From: a virus
IMG/VR virus record: IMGVR_UViG_3300045009_000924
Span: 39,249-103,248 of that record
Length of the DNA: 64,000 bases
Direction: 5' to 3' (one strand)
Below, piece by piece: positions 49,701 through 53,553 of this stretch (positions within the stretch are counted from its first letter, which is position 1; every line of letters begins with the position of its first letter). The position numbers and the translations under genes were made by a program. The notes under the pieces were generated by a model. It made no database searches, had not been told where the DNA came from, and saw only the letters and a list, made by a program, of their open reading frames with translations.

Positions 49701-50469
49701 TAGTTTTGTGGTAGAAGATAATATTGTCTCGCCGCGAGGCACAATGTGGCTTTCGTGGGGCTTTACTCGGTTAGGAACGGAAGAATTGATAGAACAGATG
49801 AGAACTGAAAAAGGCATTGGAAGAACACTAGAGCAAATAATGAAAGACGCAAACATAACGATTGACTCAGCCTCAAAATCAACGATTGCAACACTGGGAT
49901 ATCCCGATGGACCCAACGTCAAAGAAGATTTTGCAAGAAGAATGGCCTATGGAATAACTATTCACGAATTCGGTCACATGCTTGATTCTTTTGGGAGAAA
50001 ATCACTTCAGGCTGGCCCTGCAAGCTTGAGGGAATCAACGACGATTCCATCTCGCTCGAGTGGGACAATATCTGGCAACGATGCAGAGCACATGCATTCT
50101 TTTGTTTATTCAACACTCGACCCGAATTTTGAAAAAATTCCTTCGATTACATTATATGGCTCAGACGATATTATGGAAAGAACAGCAGAAGCTTTTGCCG
50201 CGTGGTGGCTGTTTTCTGGAATTCCGAATGGAACTTTGAAAATACGACCAATAGATGTGGCTGGACCAAGAAGGCAAACGGAAGAAGATATTTCTGTAAT
50301 TGCAAAAATGATTTTGAAACCACTTTTTGACTCGTTGGGAAATGTAATTAAGTCTGATTCAGCCAAAAATAAGAAATCGTCAATTTTCAAAACAGATGTA
50401 GAAGAAATTCCGCCGTTAGTTAAACTATTTGCAATTCTGCCATGGCTTGACCTCAAAAAGGAAAAATAA
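34705..50469 (+). CDS. Giant 5254-residue RLSSG polyprotein carrying enzyme and effector-like domains
   Basis: One uninterrupted 15.8-kb frame. In order (residues approximate): Arg-rich start and DPDKDG calcium-like motif (70), DEDDh exonuclease (163-360), HExxH peptidase 1 (646), ADP-ribosyltransferase-like ART1 (1080-1175), ART2 (2065-2170), GNAT1 (2540), GNAT2 (3040), HExxH peptidase 2 (3958), ART3 (4480-4600), HExxH peptidase 3 (5087). RLSSG-type peptides lie near residues 118, 410, 800, 1247, 2220, 2563, 2826, 3113, 4090, 4109, 4624, 4832 and 4861, mostly between these domains, as expected for processing sites. AGA-rich codons. I see no portal, tail or protease signature. Packaging in the virion is inferred, by analogy with T4 Alt. 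A single huge structural protein is the alternative. Confidence 0.9.
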   Translation: MLNREVDNVRNSGETKSPEVKARSILGRSVSYAARRLIDRPRLGGRRRRRRGLDVDIPTGGVPGTRIPTGSRLDPDKDGWSDEGTTKPIWVGLPKAKLPQPPKINKNRDSYNATTPVDRLASGAKKPSWPRKPTYGAFVDGAIDYFSGARNWKEFSELYKDREIIWLDYETTGLIFDDFKKPSHNGNPTQLGLVKVKNGKVVEKLNLFMNPQMKLEPWSRDNLKDADGNPITDEWLSTQMSIEDAHKKLVEFAGDKSILGVQNASFDKDVLEDALESSGISWRPYGYIDTKEISDMVLPKWNEETQDGPYKIIDGNKVPSNGLADITKYLGIDLGSKHHYATEDARAASEVMQAIIDKAIENNWSTDIFDKKIRDAKLLADKKAYTEKIEKFKIDKENWLKNNSNENTRISSGLDKNKIFKISAEEVEKIEQHRRRKYKYGDESVLHDGKQIRRDRQDWLEGLTPEQMAEVLVPSSNEEFFEMWLDDFAPGARLEPKIVEAFKKYWNNHMENNPWDVIDESPESVQAMKDVLKASLESNPYMRWAYEKHGAPMHAVWARGGIDSWESRKEMQELLDKITEQRNYRERAHVSGRLSPFIELVVFHPKTIIEMSGNEGEKIPLSLGQNHEVIPGDSHIDNSIAGRMMHEWAHWLHWRAIRDQGKLGESKNRIYYGSGNINDPEYMNALSIAEQYRSHSMNPNLIKLHEDGVDINKDPNAPRTTTSYSHISPAEMIAEGISAILHPNRNIQNDALNDKLRKDAKILLGGDGFDDEPWELHASKEIAIRKKKIDSLTKRERKNRLSSGKLDAIGRENYKNSFLKKYSPKSNFKKYTSGTSPNNLIFSREIEKDKFDINNSDSAKFSYVDELGRTIEVFNNENPNKFASELFFSKNISDSLNFEYYDFFELFTEKEFPNTKRFKKLQDELNESSKFLVRVDKLDGSEDLESVGFSPIDNIVTDSSMSNEHAYLNLKPIKTENAGFLFDTEAEGLFESSLNGEKSYFLKFDAESENGLNVLKTVLINSLLKEWNKSSNSPISKMINAAASELFDGETQKYKNQRQMDFIRDFASTIYEKTQDYFRGKGITHIGLYRSLNISDDIEKQIKESMLDIDGNKKMFLGVVDGNQLSSWSNNIDSTLAPIKRSVGKSAILKSIVKSDDVFSMHLFGMGSSDNEEFILKNNKRPSILRLIENDEMDNSSLSKISKSLQKYDESSFFSNINTYAKITKEKDEETFRYLVNFLNNDDESSSRLSSGGSSRAKIALDTAFKKIIKKFRNVKYTKTKQNEGSGIDPSTGQVSEIDFIIPTQQRFDPSYGVDLSEALKAGGYSSISVLKYMEGDNFDPQKNIIETEIDSTIIGPESSLAMVYEVVGDASRLDLRRNERGEPTISVQSAAKRAVAAGIAEHMDESAKEISSLLLKRGDVIDLFPEKYRDQLRKLFKIFETEKEFFESTTEETDEGAETIFGVEKDEVGTPDTSSSALLAELIEITKPGVEQNRPESDYEFLIDPSTGQVLERNANRAYDSLKNTLVARSKLIKGFSSIIGQGDGVDRKKIISLFPQLKEGVEFWNQIKDDLTNGSGWKNGQFSRADIAQILLERLIDDAFNINSPESGQTVGKAFLPDHQRQRFVSILRDIGGLTEQELFMLGYGRAIFGETNAEFDASAYLIFESIRSARVVPKDAQSGFGRYSIQYGILSDSKDTKENLKDFQTIFELSPSSSQPENDRLPAPDIKDVDLIIAAEQDSIRDFGGDELMPRGSVRNEPNKYTGKTYVLENQLNKRTLQVRRREHQTAILEPLFGKEGGQLEDVKIDVYEHIDGKIHYFFRKASDPLRPPSGEMVEQLGQSSYEIKKRENQYPNGLIKTVDLRLSGLNMDSAATVIDRFLTEEHLRERIELINEKIKAAVKQYGNLAVPGEISDMNGSIFPNAKMDSELESSLRRNLDSAKMLVYSFAFNERYDARTEEGQKALKRTILSKLIQAWAGSSNKVLLSTLSQELAREIFSINGATSLEDMLTEATAPKGTVVGVLREVYQNGEQLEIPDGVKSVLTSVLKAMHENTQQYFREKGISHITIYRGMSLPNRLLPFKKFSTQEEIRATGGIAEESQLVSVSMRPLSSWSTSFDLASRFGGDIFENSSGDNGRTGVVLASTVPVEDILAIPLTGFGCLMEHEVVLLGRQREAIINKNSTLSKYPKEKLNFFKKIDSDFVQPLREKEMELMSGEERLSSGAEFMNSKLEKNINSKEILDMSKNITMEFEDSEKTNIFNNPQNAYRLGLGVDSEINEGIVIPRNQKGLQLKNIDLFDENGEPTESLIDDFLGWAILNGENEFLYGKTNDSDAALNTSITDDDIHFDVVDVYPETKEFIDRAKFLAFGEKQTNAMVLSKLRQIDNQGNIPSDSFLNSGATGAKNITQSTIRKFNENRNKFIQNLNTTGSPKLRQIGNIRRVELQKHKNVKRVRFESSPNNFEDYFIFDSNDGLSVSVFSGEQLKKYINNSTSNRPSVNQLNQMTKKEKPVAKLQVDKNKTDFLSMFNLSIDESHRNRGIADAMIRVQHEFNANDISKYAERLSSGTNSNKKKERKTVKIGTPGFNNKIITLTYKVYDSESDWINEKYPRPNKKQIQKIKEAGDRIIKSRLDAVWFTFQQPNGEKINSPLLTYSGRLMMIVNVNGVRVPFYRSSGKNPKEGVVPGQWYPFFGINTKGQWFNKFDRMSTYYDIPELREVAKILDLTVGNDLPNPEKFRWNAADRKIKPGLRRNPKGDGFIETDTNIEKPGLKRAIAEEMNRDLPEPFPTPYFAKKEEKERLAILANLIFNGRETSKKGYLLDEERISSGREKKKKATKFKTIPQNDKRIKEFTERYGTIEKAGNIYFEESDENLWDRYKKTLSDYPNLIQTQLTEPEKPLSAQNWNPGVAFAREMFNKAKFVEYTNEKGEKYLIALVMDTTNKRVVAIDVNELKKDMRKYKSRFTSWNKVLDTYTNRKNPNHSGSRHIRALVGWINYDYQGKFQSREIISGSQYGDERFEIPEKWVVTDAKVKAWHQGRGIAKELVEFHREVFPELNLGYKFKNEKEKLEYFERFDWWEGKDKEDAEQRKQSIRVRADSLGENITQEDVETRLRSGGGDSLETKQKKFRQSEKLAQARKLLQSIFNDTPVKGLIQVENKREEKMKSMLARGLQKIGIPNDWIWRIPGKTDDEAMDEVLSLLPEEERIVSAILESGNGIIEAIDDEISQLFEISQNGVIDEKTGKPNFDLVAARLQKLVELKDEMAAHTSRLDSLASDIPGLENLDETSYEVLLGVALGKNRTKEQSKIKSVPYAVDAKTFVKTLRDVLSIVNSSNSEAEKNNTLTNRRMRISDPRRIDDLAIGRTSIVNKVERNEQGIHKVEFVGKKLKNITRSQLAQDENDPSGFYEMRKPTEIVGTLTEEEKNLIEKNPNVVSDLLAILRESQLTAENIVRDFVSGDMDVDEKTEKQIPLLQLSDESILRSFEKYDMFWLAPYSSGDWSYVDERNWGKSYDFLTDDEKRNLKELREKIEAEKLLIEQGLPRTMSQEEYEKLVVAREQMLSSKVAIKFTPYLGEAEITSLPLGNGNGYAVSIKNFGDDIVIRKSGAWGTDRVDLVDLPPKYQNFIKDMEENLRAFLAISGEDRKKIFLSQVRKFFESEQVQSIERAVFNTNTKSDIVLADGSVIPAGTTLGAMRERTRAASRKIAAWEKELVELIVEHNEKISWDETTIRTLQDLSQLQNSLSTEEINQIWKEAGHEKIKSWAKTRILRLRQQKIIEALESVGVTFTNPEDIDKEFYDITNEPNRKSIASGTPSKVYKIWEIKNSKDSTVRTNVQLKGDLLYPLLDAQDRILRMIPKSLTDGSLSEQLSSVPDYIYSPYVTSQRKQVGEKRGVLRLISFLGFGRDSANHRANHGDFYDENGNIVSIISSARIPTLGGKLFKKDDTDIQNWERVQLHETVHGVETVNPWLGALQHIFWLSRRKKGEKLKKLSDIVTAKGGHGHYTDNEVALEDDWKFAYAGKKYGGPDLYERNETWEILTTGMERLFFGSRNLEVEDEIDRDHLNFVVGVLALSATKPGNSPIQIPKTERLSSGSLPSSSDEKRALKRLSSGRKNEIDENGRFVAIERQEDDKFKSRNFLLSQAYAFTDLSDEKIKEITTSDKGYYGFAKSEASQFRDFKLEVGTKREDYLENIEKYLKLDTTYYEESVPGLSSDTLLYQIATIRATQSNIEHLVDYFSENDSSPSLLSLIASQAVFDRVLPAFDNMIHGSARKKEYRREAEEAAVRLSKTAQHYISNFKNALQTGEAKEESFDELIRFFAKELKKLKKQQARKNTMATNTNILDNRLSFVEPVLRDLMSHREKVHRLNHPELPFNTSAENVDRAYVASSIFSGSLMGSWIHQSDSLGANIFRYIVGDSLTESIANSKPESLERQKTIKAAASLLDKFGFAEDAERGLVSVGAIRSIARAVYRSTQETLRRNGIRSIKLYRGSSNEELRQKLDSVPGDEMITDLRLRPISSWTFSDELAHGFYGNYIKYGQFEPEKENASRPDYKPYKPELQQKIFDNHVVYEADIPAEQVFSLPVFGAEDEVLVIGPTAKKAKVIRGDFTKRKHQPKVILPSERLSSGGKKTIERMKKAKIPDFAVRAILSEATKYNSPYEFYTAFTLKGMEGVYTHLTSDKNFKIDPRKTTFAGSNFTTEPGLFVSMSPEFWKSTFNEEISSTENITPKRKRQMKSQKAQYLAIITMANAPSGSYMNTNTGEGNQILLRPQALLNAEVHRVMPYKEGVRYFNRLRDRIYNVITDGDLVNGGNIKEELEGIWHYANTQSERLSSAQKAKVIRGDSTKRRQRRKRLSSERLSSGIELFPVGEVAEPPRTTQEKLDQGPKSLQFGRGSNGTPRVAELAELKKVYGNSVGQNRRYFANKYRNYNLKFNFKRPPVKGNPLDIHAYYGQLQAMDDVLSVLDESGAAAMLVDTEFIINQAGFSVRGVPVGALGSFVVEDNIVSPRGTMWLSWGFTRLGTEELIEQMRTEKGIGRTLEQIMKDANITIDSASKSTIATLGYPDGPNVKEDFARRMAYGITIHEFGHMLDSFGRKSLQAGPASLRESTTIPSRSSGTISGNDAEHMHSFVYSTLDPNFEKIPSITLYGSDDIMERTAEAFAAWWLFSGIPNGTLKIRPIDVAGPRRQTEEDISVIAKMILKPLFDSLGNVIKSDSAKNKKSSIFKTDVEEIPPLVKLFAILPWLDLKKEK
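35190..35790 (+). other. DnaQ-like DEDDh 3'-5' exonuclease domain
   Basis: LDYETTG supplies Asp and Glu of Exo I, NASFDKDVLEDAL supplies Exo II, and HHYATEDARAASEVM supplies His and Asp of Exo III. All five DEDDh residues are present, so the domain should be active on single-stranded or 3' DNA/RNA ends. RLASG (35058) and RISSG (35935) bound it. Confidence 0.85.
36600..37000 (+). other. HExxH metallopeptidase-like domain 1
   Basis: HEWAH at residues 646-650; PAEMIAEGISA about 85 residues later can supply the third zinc ligand. It lies between RISSG (35935) and RLSSG (37105). Confidence 0.6.
37730..38290 (+). other. ADP-ribosyltransferase-like domain ART1
   Basis: GITHIGLYRSL supplies the first-strand Arg, LSSWSNNID the S-T-S-like strand, and DNEEFIL the ExE position. 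The first Glu of ExE is Asn here, unlike ART2 and ART3, so activity or arginine specificity may be lost. Confidence 0.65.
38571..38594 (+). repeat. 24-bp exact repeat, copy 1
   Basis: These 24 bases, coding IDPSTGQV, recur exactly at 39217-39240 in the same frame. Confidence 0.8.
39217..39240 (+). repeat. 24-bp exact repeat, copy 2
   Basis: Second exact copy of the IDPSTGQV-coding stretch at 38571; it suggests a duplicated border around the intervening segment. Confidence 0.8.
40600..41300 (+). other. ADP-ribosyltransferase-like domain ART2
   Basis: GISHITIYRGM (Arg), LSSWSTSFDLASRF (STS) and MEHEVVLLG (ExE) form a complete R-S-E triad, as in arginine-specific ARTs such as T4 Alt and ModA and VIP2 toxins. 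An RLSSG peptide follows at about 41367. Confidence 0.8.
42240..42360 (+). other. GNAT acetyltransferase-like domain 1
   Basis: ESHRNRGIADAMI matches GNAT motif A (R/Q-x-x-G-x-G/A), the acetyl-CoA pyrophosphate loop, preceded by a beta strand (LSMFNLSID). Bounded by RLSSG at 41367 and 42397. Confidence 0.55.
43640..43880 (+). other. GNAT acetyltransferase-like domain 2
   Basis: AWHQGRGIAKELVEFH matches GNAT motif A (Q-G-R-G-I-A) after a strand WVVTDAKV. Bounded by RISSG (43180) and RLRSG (44044). Confidence 0.6.
46480..46960 (+). other. HExxH metallopeptidase-like domain 2
   Basis: HETVH at residues 3958-3962; ETWEILTTGME about 75 residues on could give a third ligand. Ends at RLSSG 46976, which is doubled at 47029. 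Confidence 0.55.
47800..48520 (+). other. ADP-ribosyltransferase-like domain ART3
   Basis: GIRSIKLYRGSS (Arg), ISSWTFSDELAHGF (STS-like) and EDEVLVIG (ExE) form a complete triad. The C-terminal linker is duplicated downstream (48505 and 49213). Confidence 0.75.
48505..48550 (+). repeat. Linker duplication, copy A
   Basis: 46 bases coding KAKVIRGD-x-TKR recur with about 3 changes at 49213-49258. Copy A is the natural end of ART3 just before an RLSSG peptide. Confidence 0.85.
49213..49258 (+). repeat. Linker duplication, copy B
   Basis: Second copy of the ART3 end, following RLSSA and preceding RLSSE-RLSSG. It marks the far edge of an inserted module of about 660 bp. Confidence 0.85.
49600..50440 (+). 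other. HExxH metallopeptidase-like domain 3
   Basis: HEFGH at residues 5087-5091, with ERTAEAFAAW about 75 residues later as probable third ligand: a complete gluzincin-like arrangement. It is the C-terminal unit of the polyprotein, after RLSSG 49288. Confidence 0.7.
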
Positions 50470-50471
50470 AA

Positions 50472-50795
50472 ATGATAATTAGAGCAAAATCGGGAACTCG
50501 AGAAGTGGAGGGAGTAGAAATATCCATCGGAAGATGGTCTTATTCTCCTGTCAAATTCGGCGAATTCATGATGAACAATAAACCGCCGAATACAATTGTT
50601 GCACTTGGGGGGACTCTTTTGATAATTACTCTTCCAGAACCCCAAAATCAGTTCGAAAGAGCTGAAATATTTATACACATGGTCAAGGAATATTTTAAAG
50701 AAATGTTTGGTAATTCAGTTCTTGACAGCGTAGAAATACTTGATGCAACAGATAATGAAAAAAATAGTTCTTACGAAGAAAACGTTATTTACTAA
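50472..50795 (+). CDS. Hypothetical protein, 107 aa
   Basis: ATG 2 bases after the giant gene's stop, so probably co-transcribed. Beta-rich N-terminus, acidic C-terminus. No family recognised. Confidence 0.65.
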   Translation: MIIRAKSGTREVEGVEISIGRWSYSPVKFGEFMMNNKPPNTIVALGGTLLIITLPEPQNQFERAEIFIHMVKEYFKEMFGNSVLDSVEILDATDNEKNSSYEENVIY

Positions 50796-50810
50796 TATAA
50801 AATATATTTT

Positions 50811-51104
50811 ATGGCGAAACTAAAAATTATAAATATTGACTCTTCCCTAGATAATGCAGATTGGATAAAAAGGGGCAAGCCAGACATCCAAAATACGACG
50901 AGCGCTTCCAGTGTTTTAAAATTTTTAGGAATAAACAAACCGTTAGAAGAATTAAATGAAAACGAAATTGAGGAAATAATGGATTATCCGTGGTTTGCCC
51001 AGCTTCCGAGATATGTTCGCTTGTCTTTTTCTCAGAGAATTTTCGAAATAAATGAAAAAACCAAAAAAGAAAAAATAGAAAAAGATAAAAATGCGCCATT
51101 TTAA
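50811..51104 (+). CDS. Hypothetical protein, 97 aa
   Basis: 15 bases after the previous gene. Acidic middle (ENEIEEIMDYPWF) and Lys/Glu-rich end. It overlaps the DUF5872 gene by 14 bases. Function unknown. Confidence 0.65.
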   Translation: MAKLKIINIDSSLDNADWIKRGKPDIQNTTSASSVLKFLGINKPLEELNENEIEEIMDYPWFAQLPRYVRLSFSQRIFEINEKTKKEKIEKDKNAPF

Positions 51105-51585
51105 AAACTCGAATTTTGCTGCAGCGTGGGTTGAGGAAACGGTAAATTCATTTGTCAACCATGCGCCTTCCATAATGGAAAAAACTGCAGAAATGAATTA
51201 CACAAAACCAAGTCTTAGAAACAAAATAAAAAACAGGATAATGGCTGGCTCAAAGGGCGGAAAACCGGGACAATGGTCAGCAAGAAAAGCTCAATTACTT
51301 GCTCTGGAGTACAGAAAAGCCGGTGGTGGATATAGGGGAAAAAAAAGAAAAAATCAACGTTCATTGGATAAGTGGACTAGGGAAAAATGGACAACGAGCG
51401 ATGGCAAACCAGCGAATAGACCGGGTGGAATGCGAAGGTATCTTCCAGCAAAAGCATGGAAAAAAATGACACCAGAGCAACGCAGAGCAACAAACAGAAA
51501 AAAAATTTTTGGTAGTCGCTCAGGAAAACAATTCGTTTCAAACACGGAGGCCGCCAAAAAAGCTGGCAAGGAAGCAAGAAAATAA
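51091..51585 (+). CDS. DUF5872-like basic protein, 164 aa
   Basis: Residues about 55-155 follow a recognisable pattern: GGKPGQWSARKAQLLALEY, YLPAKAWKKMTPEQRRATN and KQFVSNT. I recall DUF5872 proteins from bacteria, phages and large eukaryotic DNA viruses; role unknown. Strongly basic, so nucleic-acid binding is plausible. Confidence 0.75.
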   Translation: MRHFKNSNFAAAWVEETVNSFVNHAPSIMEKTAEMNYTKPSLRNKIKNRIMAGSKGGKPGQWSARKAQLLALEYRKAGGGYRGKKRKNQRSLDKWTREKWTTSDGKPANRPGGMRRYLPAKAWKKMTPEQRRATNRKKIFGSRSGKQFVSNTEAAKKAGKEARK

Positions 51586-51594
51586 TTAAATTTT

Positions 51595-51780
51595 ATGGGT
51601 CGGCAATTTGATGAAGACGATGAAGAGTATATCGAATTACTCAAGCATTACGAAAAATATATTAGAACTACGCCTGGTGCGTATGAGGATTTTGATGAAT
51701 GGCTAGAAATCGAATATTATGGTTTGAAAAGCAAAATACACAAAAAATCAAAACGAAGAAAGAGAAAAGTAGAGGAATAA
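51595..51780 (+). CDS. Small acidic/basic hypothetical protein, 61 aa
   Basis: Acidic aromatic N-terminus (DEDDEEYIELLKHYEKY) and a basic tail. The stop overlaps the next ATG (TAATG), suggesting coupling. Confidence 0.6.
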   Translation: MGRQFDEDDEEYIELLKHYEKYIRTTPGAYEDFDEWLEIEYYGLKSKIHKKSKRRKRKVEE

Positions 51781-51971
51781 TGACAACAATGGGTGGGATG
51801 AGCGGAACTCCATCAGAATTGGGAAAGCTCGTTGAAATTGACGGTTCAATAAGAAATTCAGGCATGGAGGAAAAACTTGACCTTGATGCCATTTTTGCTC
51901 ATATGCAAAAAAAATACATGGCAAAAACTGGTAAAACAATAAATGACGGATGGGATGAAAGCGATGAATAA
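51780..51971 (+). CDS. Hypothetical protein, 63 aa
   Basis: ATG 51780 overlaps the previous stop. Short Gly/Met start then an acidic helix-like segment. An upstream in-frame start at 51699 would overlap the previous gene heavily and is less likely. Confidence 0.55.
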   Translation: MTTMGGMSGTPSELGKLVEIDGSIRNSGMEEKLDLDAIFAHMQKKYMAKTGKTINDGWDESDE

Positions 51972-52134
51972 AAACAAAAGAAATGTGGGAATCAGCACAA
52001 TTCCAGTTTCTAAATTTCTATTCACCGCGTCAGAAAAAGAACAAAGGGAATGGGCGAAAAAATACCTCAAAAAAGTATTCAGCTCATTTAATATCGTGGA
52101 AACGGAAAATAAAAATAATACAACTAAAAATTAG
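51964..52134 (+). CDS. Small basic hypothetical protein, 56 aa
   Basis: ATG 51964 overlaps the previous stop by 8 bases; ATG 51943 is an alternative. Contains a Lys-rich helix (EREWAKKYLKKVF pattern). Last gene of this + strand run. Confidence 0.5.
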   Translation: MNKNKRNVGISTIPVSKFLFTASEKEQREWAKKYLKKVFSSFNIVETENKNNTTKN

Positions 52135-52151
52135 TTTATCTATTTGTATTA

Positions 52152-52397
52152 TTACTTACGCGTTCTTTTCTTTTTTTCTTCCGGCTCAGAAGACAACAAA
52201 GCAGATAATTCCGCATTGTAAATCTCGATGTACTCGTCAATGTGCCGACTCTTAAGAACAAGGTGCGCTCGGCGTCTAGCCTCTTGTCTAGCCGAATTCG
52301 CTATTTGAGCTTTTTCTTTTTGTTCCGGTGTGTGGCGTGGCCTGCCCCTGCCCATTCCTTTTTCTTTTAGCTTGTTGTATTCGGAATCTGTGACCAT
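52152..52397 (-). CDS. Small basic protein with AT-hook-like GRGRPR, 81 aa
   Basis: GRGRPR near residue 17 resembles an AT-hook minor-groove motif, followed by an Arg-rich helix (ARQEARRRAHLVL) and a Lys/Arg tail. Probably DNA binding. GGGAG lies within an 18-bp unit that is duplicated just upstream of the start. Confidence 0.7.
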   Translation of the reverse strand: MVTDSEYNKLKEKGMGRGRPRHTPEQKEKAQIANSARQEARRRAHLVLKSRHIDEYIEIYNAELSALLSSEPEEKKKRTRK

Positions 52398-52403
52398 GTT
52401 GAT

Positions 52404-52439
52404 TATTGCTCCCTTTTATGATATTGCTCCCTTTTATGA
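52404..52439 (-). repeat. Two 18-bp direct repeats carrying a duplicated Shine-Dalgarno
   Basis: Two exact 18-bp units (52404-52421 and 52422-52439). On the - strand each reads TCATAAAAGGGAGCAATA, so the GGGAG ribosome site of the AT-hook gene is present twice. It could be a recent slippage event or a two-site operator. Confidence 0.8.
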
Positions 52440-52485
52440 ATGGTGTTTATATGCTAAGCCCCCATTAAACATTTCGTGAAAAAAT

Positions 52486-52532
52486 TTGACGTTCATTTTT
52501 CAGCTCTCTGGCTGAAATTAAATGAACGTCAA
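52486..52532 (-). terminator. Long perfect-stem hairpin downstream of ssb
   Basis: TTGACGTTCATTT pairs with AAATGAACGTCAA, and an inner TTCAGC pairs with GCTGAA across a TCTCTG loop. It is strong enough to act as terminator or mRNA stabiliser for the ssb transcript. Confidence 0.75.
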
Positions 52533-52556
52533 GGTTTTGAAAATAAATAAATTGTC

Positions 52557-53072
52557 CTAGAACGGTTCAGCCATGTCTTCTTCGTTTTCGTTTGACGAAG
52601 AAACAAGAGCTGGCTTGCTCCGTACTCCCTGTGGCCTACTGCGTTGGGGTGCTTGCTGCTGCTGCTGCTGGCGCTGTGTCGAACCCTGATTGCCGCCCTG
52701 CCCCTGCTGTGCCCCCCCGCCCTGGCGACGCTCAATAGTCTCCAGGGATTTGGTTGCGATTCCTATCTCTTCGGCAACCAGTTCAGTTATTGAACGCTTA
52801 TTTCCGTCTTTGTCTTCATATGAACGCTGCTCAAGGCGACCGAAAACTATGACGCCAATTCCCTTTTCCACCGTCCTGGCCGCATGCTCAGCAAGATAGC
52901 GCCACGCAACAATATTGTGAAAACTTGTCTTTTCTTGCTTGTTGTCACTCTGGTCATACCAAACGTGATTAACTGCGACAGAAAATGACAAACGAGCCTG
53001 CCCACTCTGTGTGTAGGTTAGTTCCGGGTCTGCAGTGACATTCCCAATTAGCGTTACCGGTGCCAAATTCAT
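52557..53072 (-). CDS. ssb: Single-stranded DNA-binding protein
   Basis: ATG 53072 is chosen because AGGAG sits 6 bases upstream; GTG 53099 would add 9 residues. 171 residues: an OB fold (VTLIGNVTADPELTYT, RLSFSVAVN, FHNIVAWRYLAEHAA, KGIGVIVFGRLEQRSYE), a Gln/Gly-rich linker and the acidic tip EDMAEPF that recruits partner proteins. It coats single strands during replication and probably works with the primase-helicase and SNF2 helicase. Confidence 0.93.
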   Translation of the reverse strand: MNLAPVTLIGNVTADPELTYTQSGQARLSFSVAVNHVWYDQSDNKQEKTSFHNIVAWRYLAEHAARTVEKGIGVIVFGRLEQRSYEDKDGNKRSITELVAEEIGIATKSLETIERRQGGGAQQGQGGNQGSTQRQQQQQQAPQRSRPQGVRSKPALVSSSNENEEDMAEPF

Positions 53073-53135
53073 ACGTGCTCCTATCGGTTTGTTGGTCACC
53101 CCACACCCTAGCCGACCAAGTGATAGTGTGTCAAC

Positions 53136-53375
53136 ATGTCAAAACAGGAACAAACAATAGAAAAAATCAAAACAATTATTAAAGAAGTTATTAATGAAAT
53201 TTGGGTTTTTGAAACACCAGAAGCACAGGACGATTTCTCTTCTTTTTTGTGTTCCGGGATACTTGAAACCATGGATATTAAGTTGTTGGCTGATTCCCGC
53301 GACTCAAAATCGTCAATTTTGGAAATCGAACTTTTCCCCGTAGAAGAAGTTTGGGAAATGGTCGAAGAAGAATAA
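53136..53375 (+). CDS. Hypothetical acidic protein, 79 aa
   Basis: Divergent from ssb. Acidic throughout, with a helical N-terminus (IEKIKTIIKEVINEIW). Directly followed by a terminator. Function unknown. Confidence 0.6.
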   Translation: MSKQEQTIEKIKTIIKEVINEIWVFETPEAQDDFSSFLCSGILETMDIKLLADSRDSKSSILEIELFPVEEVWEMVEEE

Positions 53376-53400
53376 AACCCAATATTTATTGGGTTTTTGC
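53376..53400 (+). terminator. Rho-independent terminator
   Basis: AACCCAAT/ATTGGGTT stem with a short loop, then TTTTT, right after the stop codon at 53375. Confidence 0.85.
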
Positions 53401-53404
53401 GGTG

Positions 53405-53432
53405 TTGACATCGGTCGGGGGATTGTTATAAT
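53405..53432 (+). promoter_or_regulatory. Perfect-consensus sigma70-type promoter
   Basis: TTGACA and TATAAT, both 6 of 6, with a 16-bp spacer, immediately after a terminator and 122 bp before the lysozyme-like gene. Confidence 0.8.
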
Positions 53433-53439
53433 TAAAGAA

Positions 53440-53453
53440 CCCCCTGGCGGGGG
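53440..53453 (+). promoter_or_regulatory. GC hairpin at the transcript 5' end
   Basis: CCCCC-TGGC-GGGGG begins about 8 bases after the -10 box, so the predicted mRNA would start with a stable stem that could protect it from decay. A similar CCCC-ACT-GGGG stem is at 57199. Confidence 0.45.
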
Positions 53454-53553
53454 AAATTCAAGCATCAAATAATTGGATGAATTTTACTGAAAGTCCAAGT
53501 CCCCATCCGCCAAACAGCAGCTCCCCATATCCCCAACAGAATGGAGAAACGCA

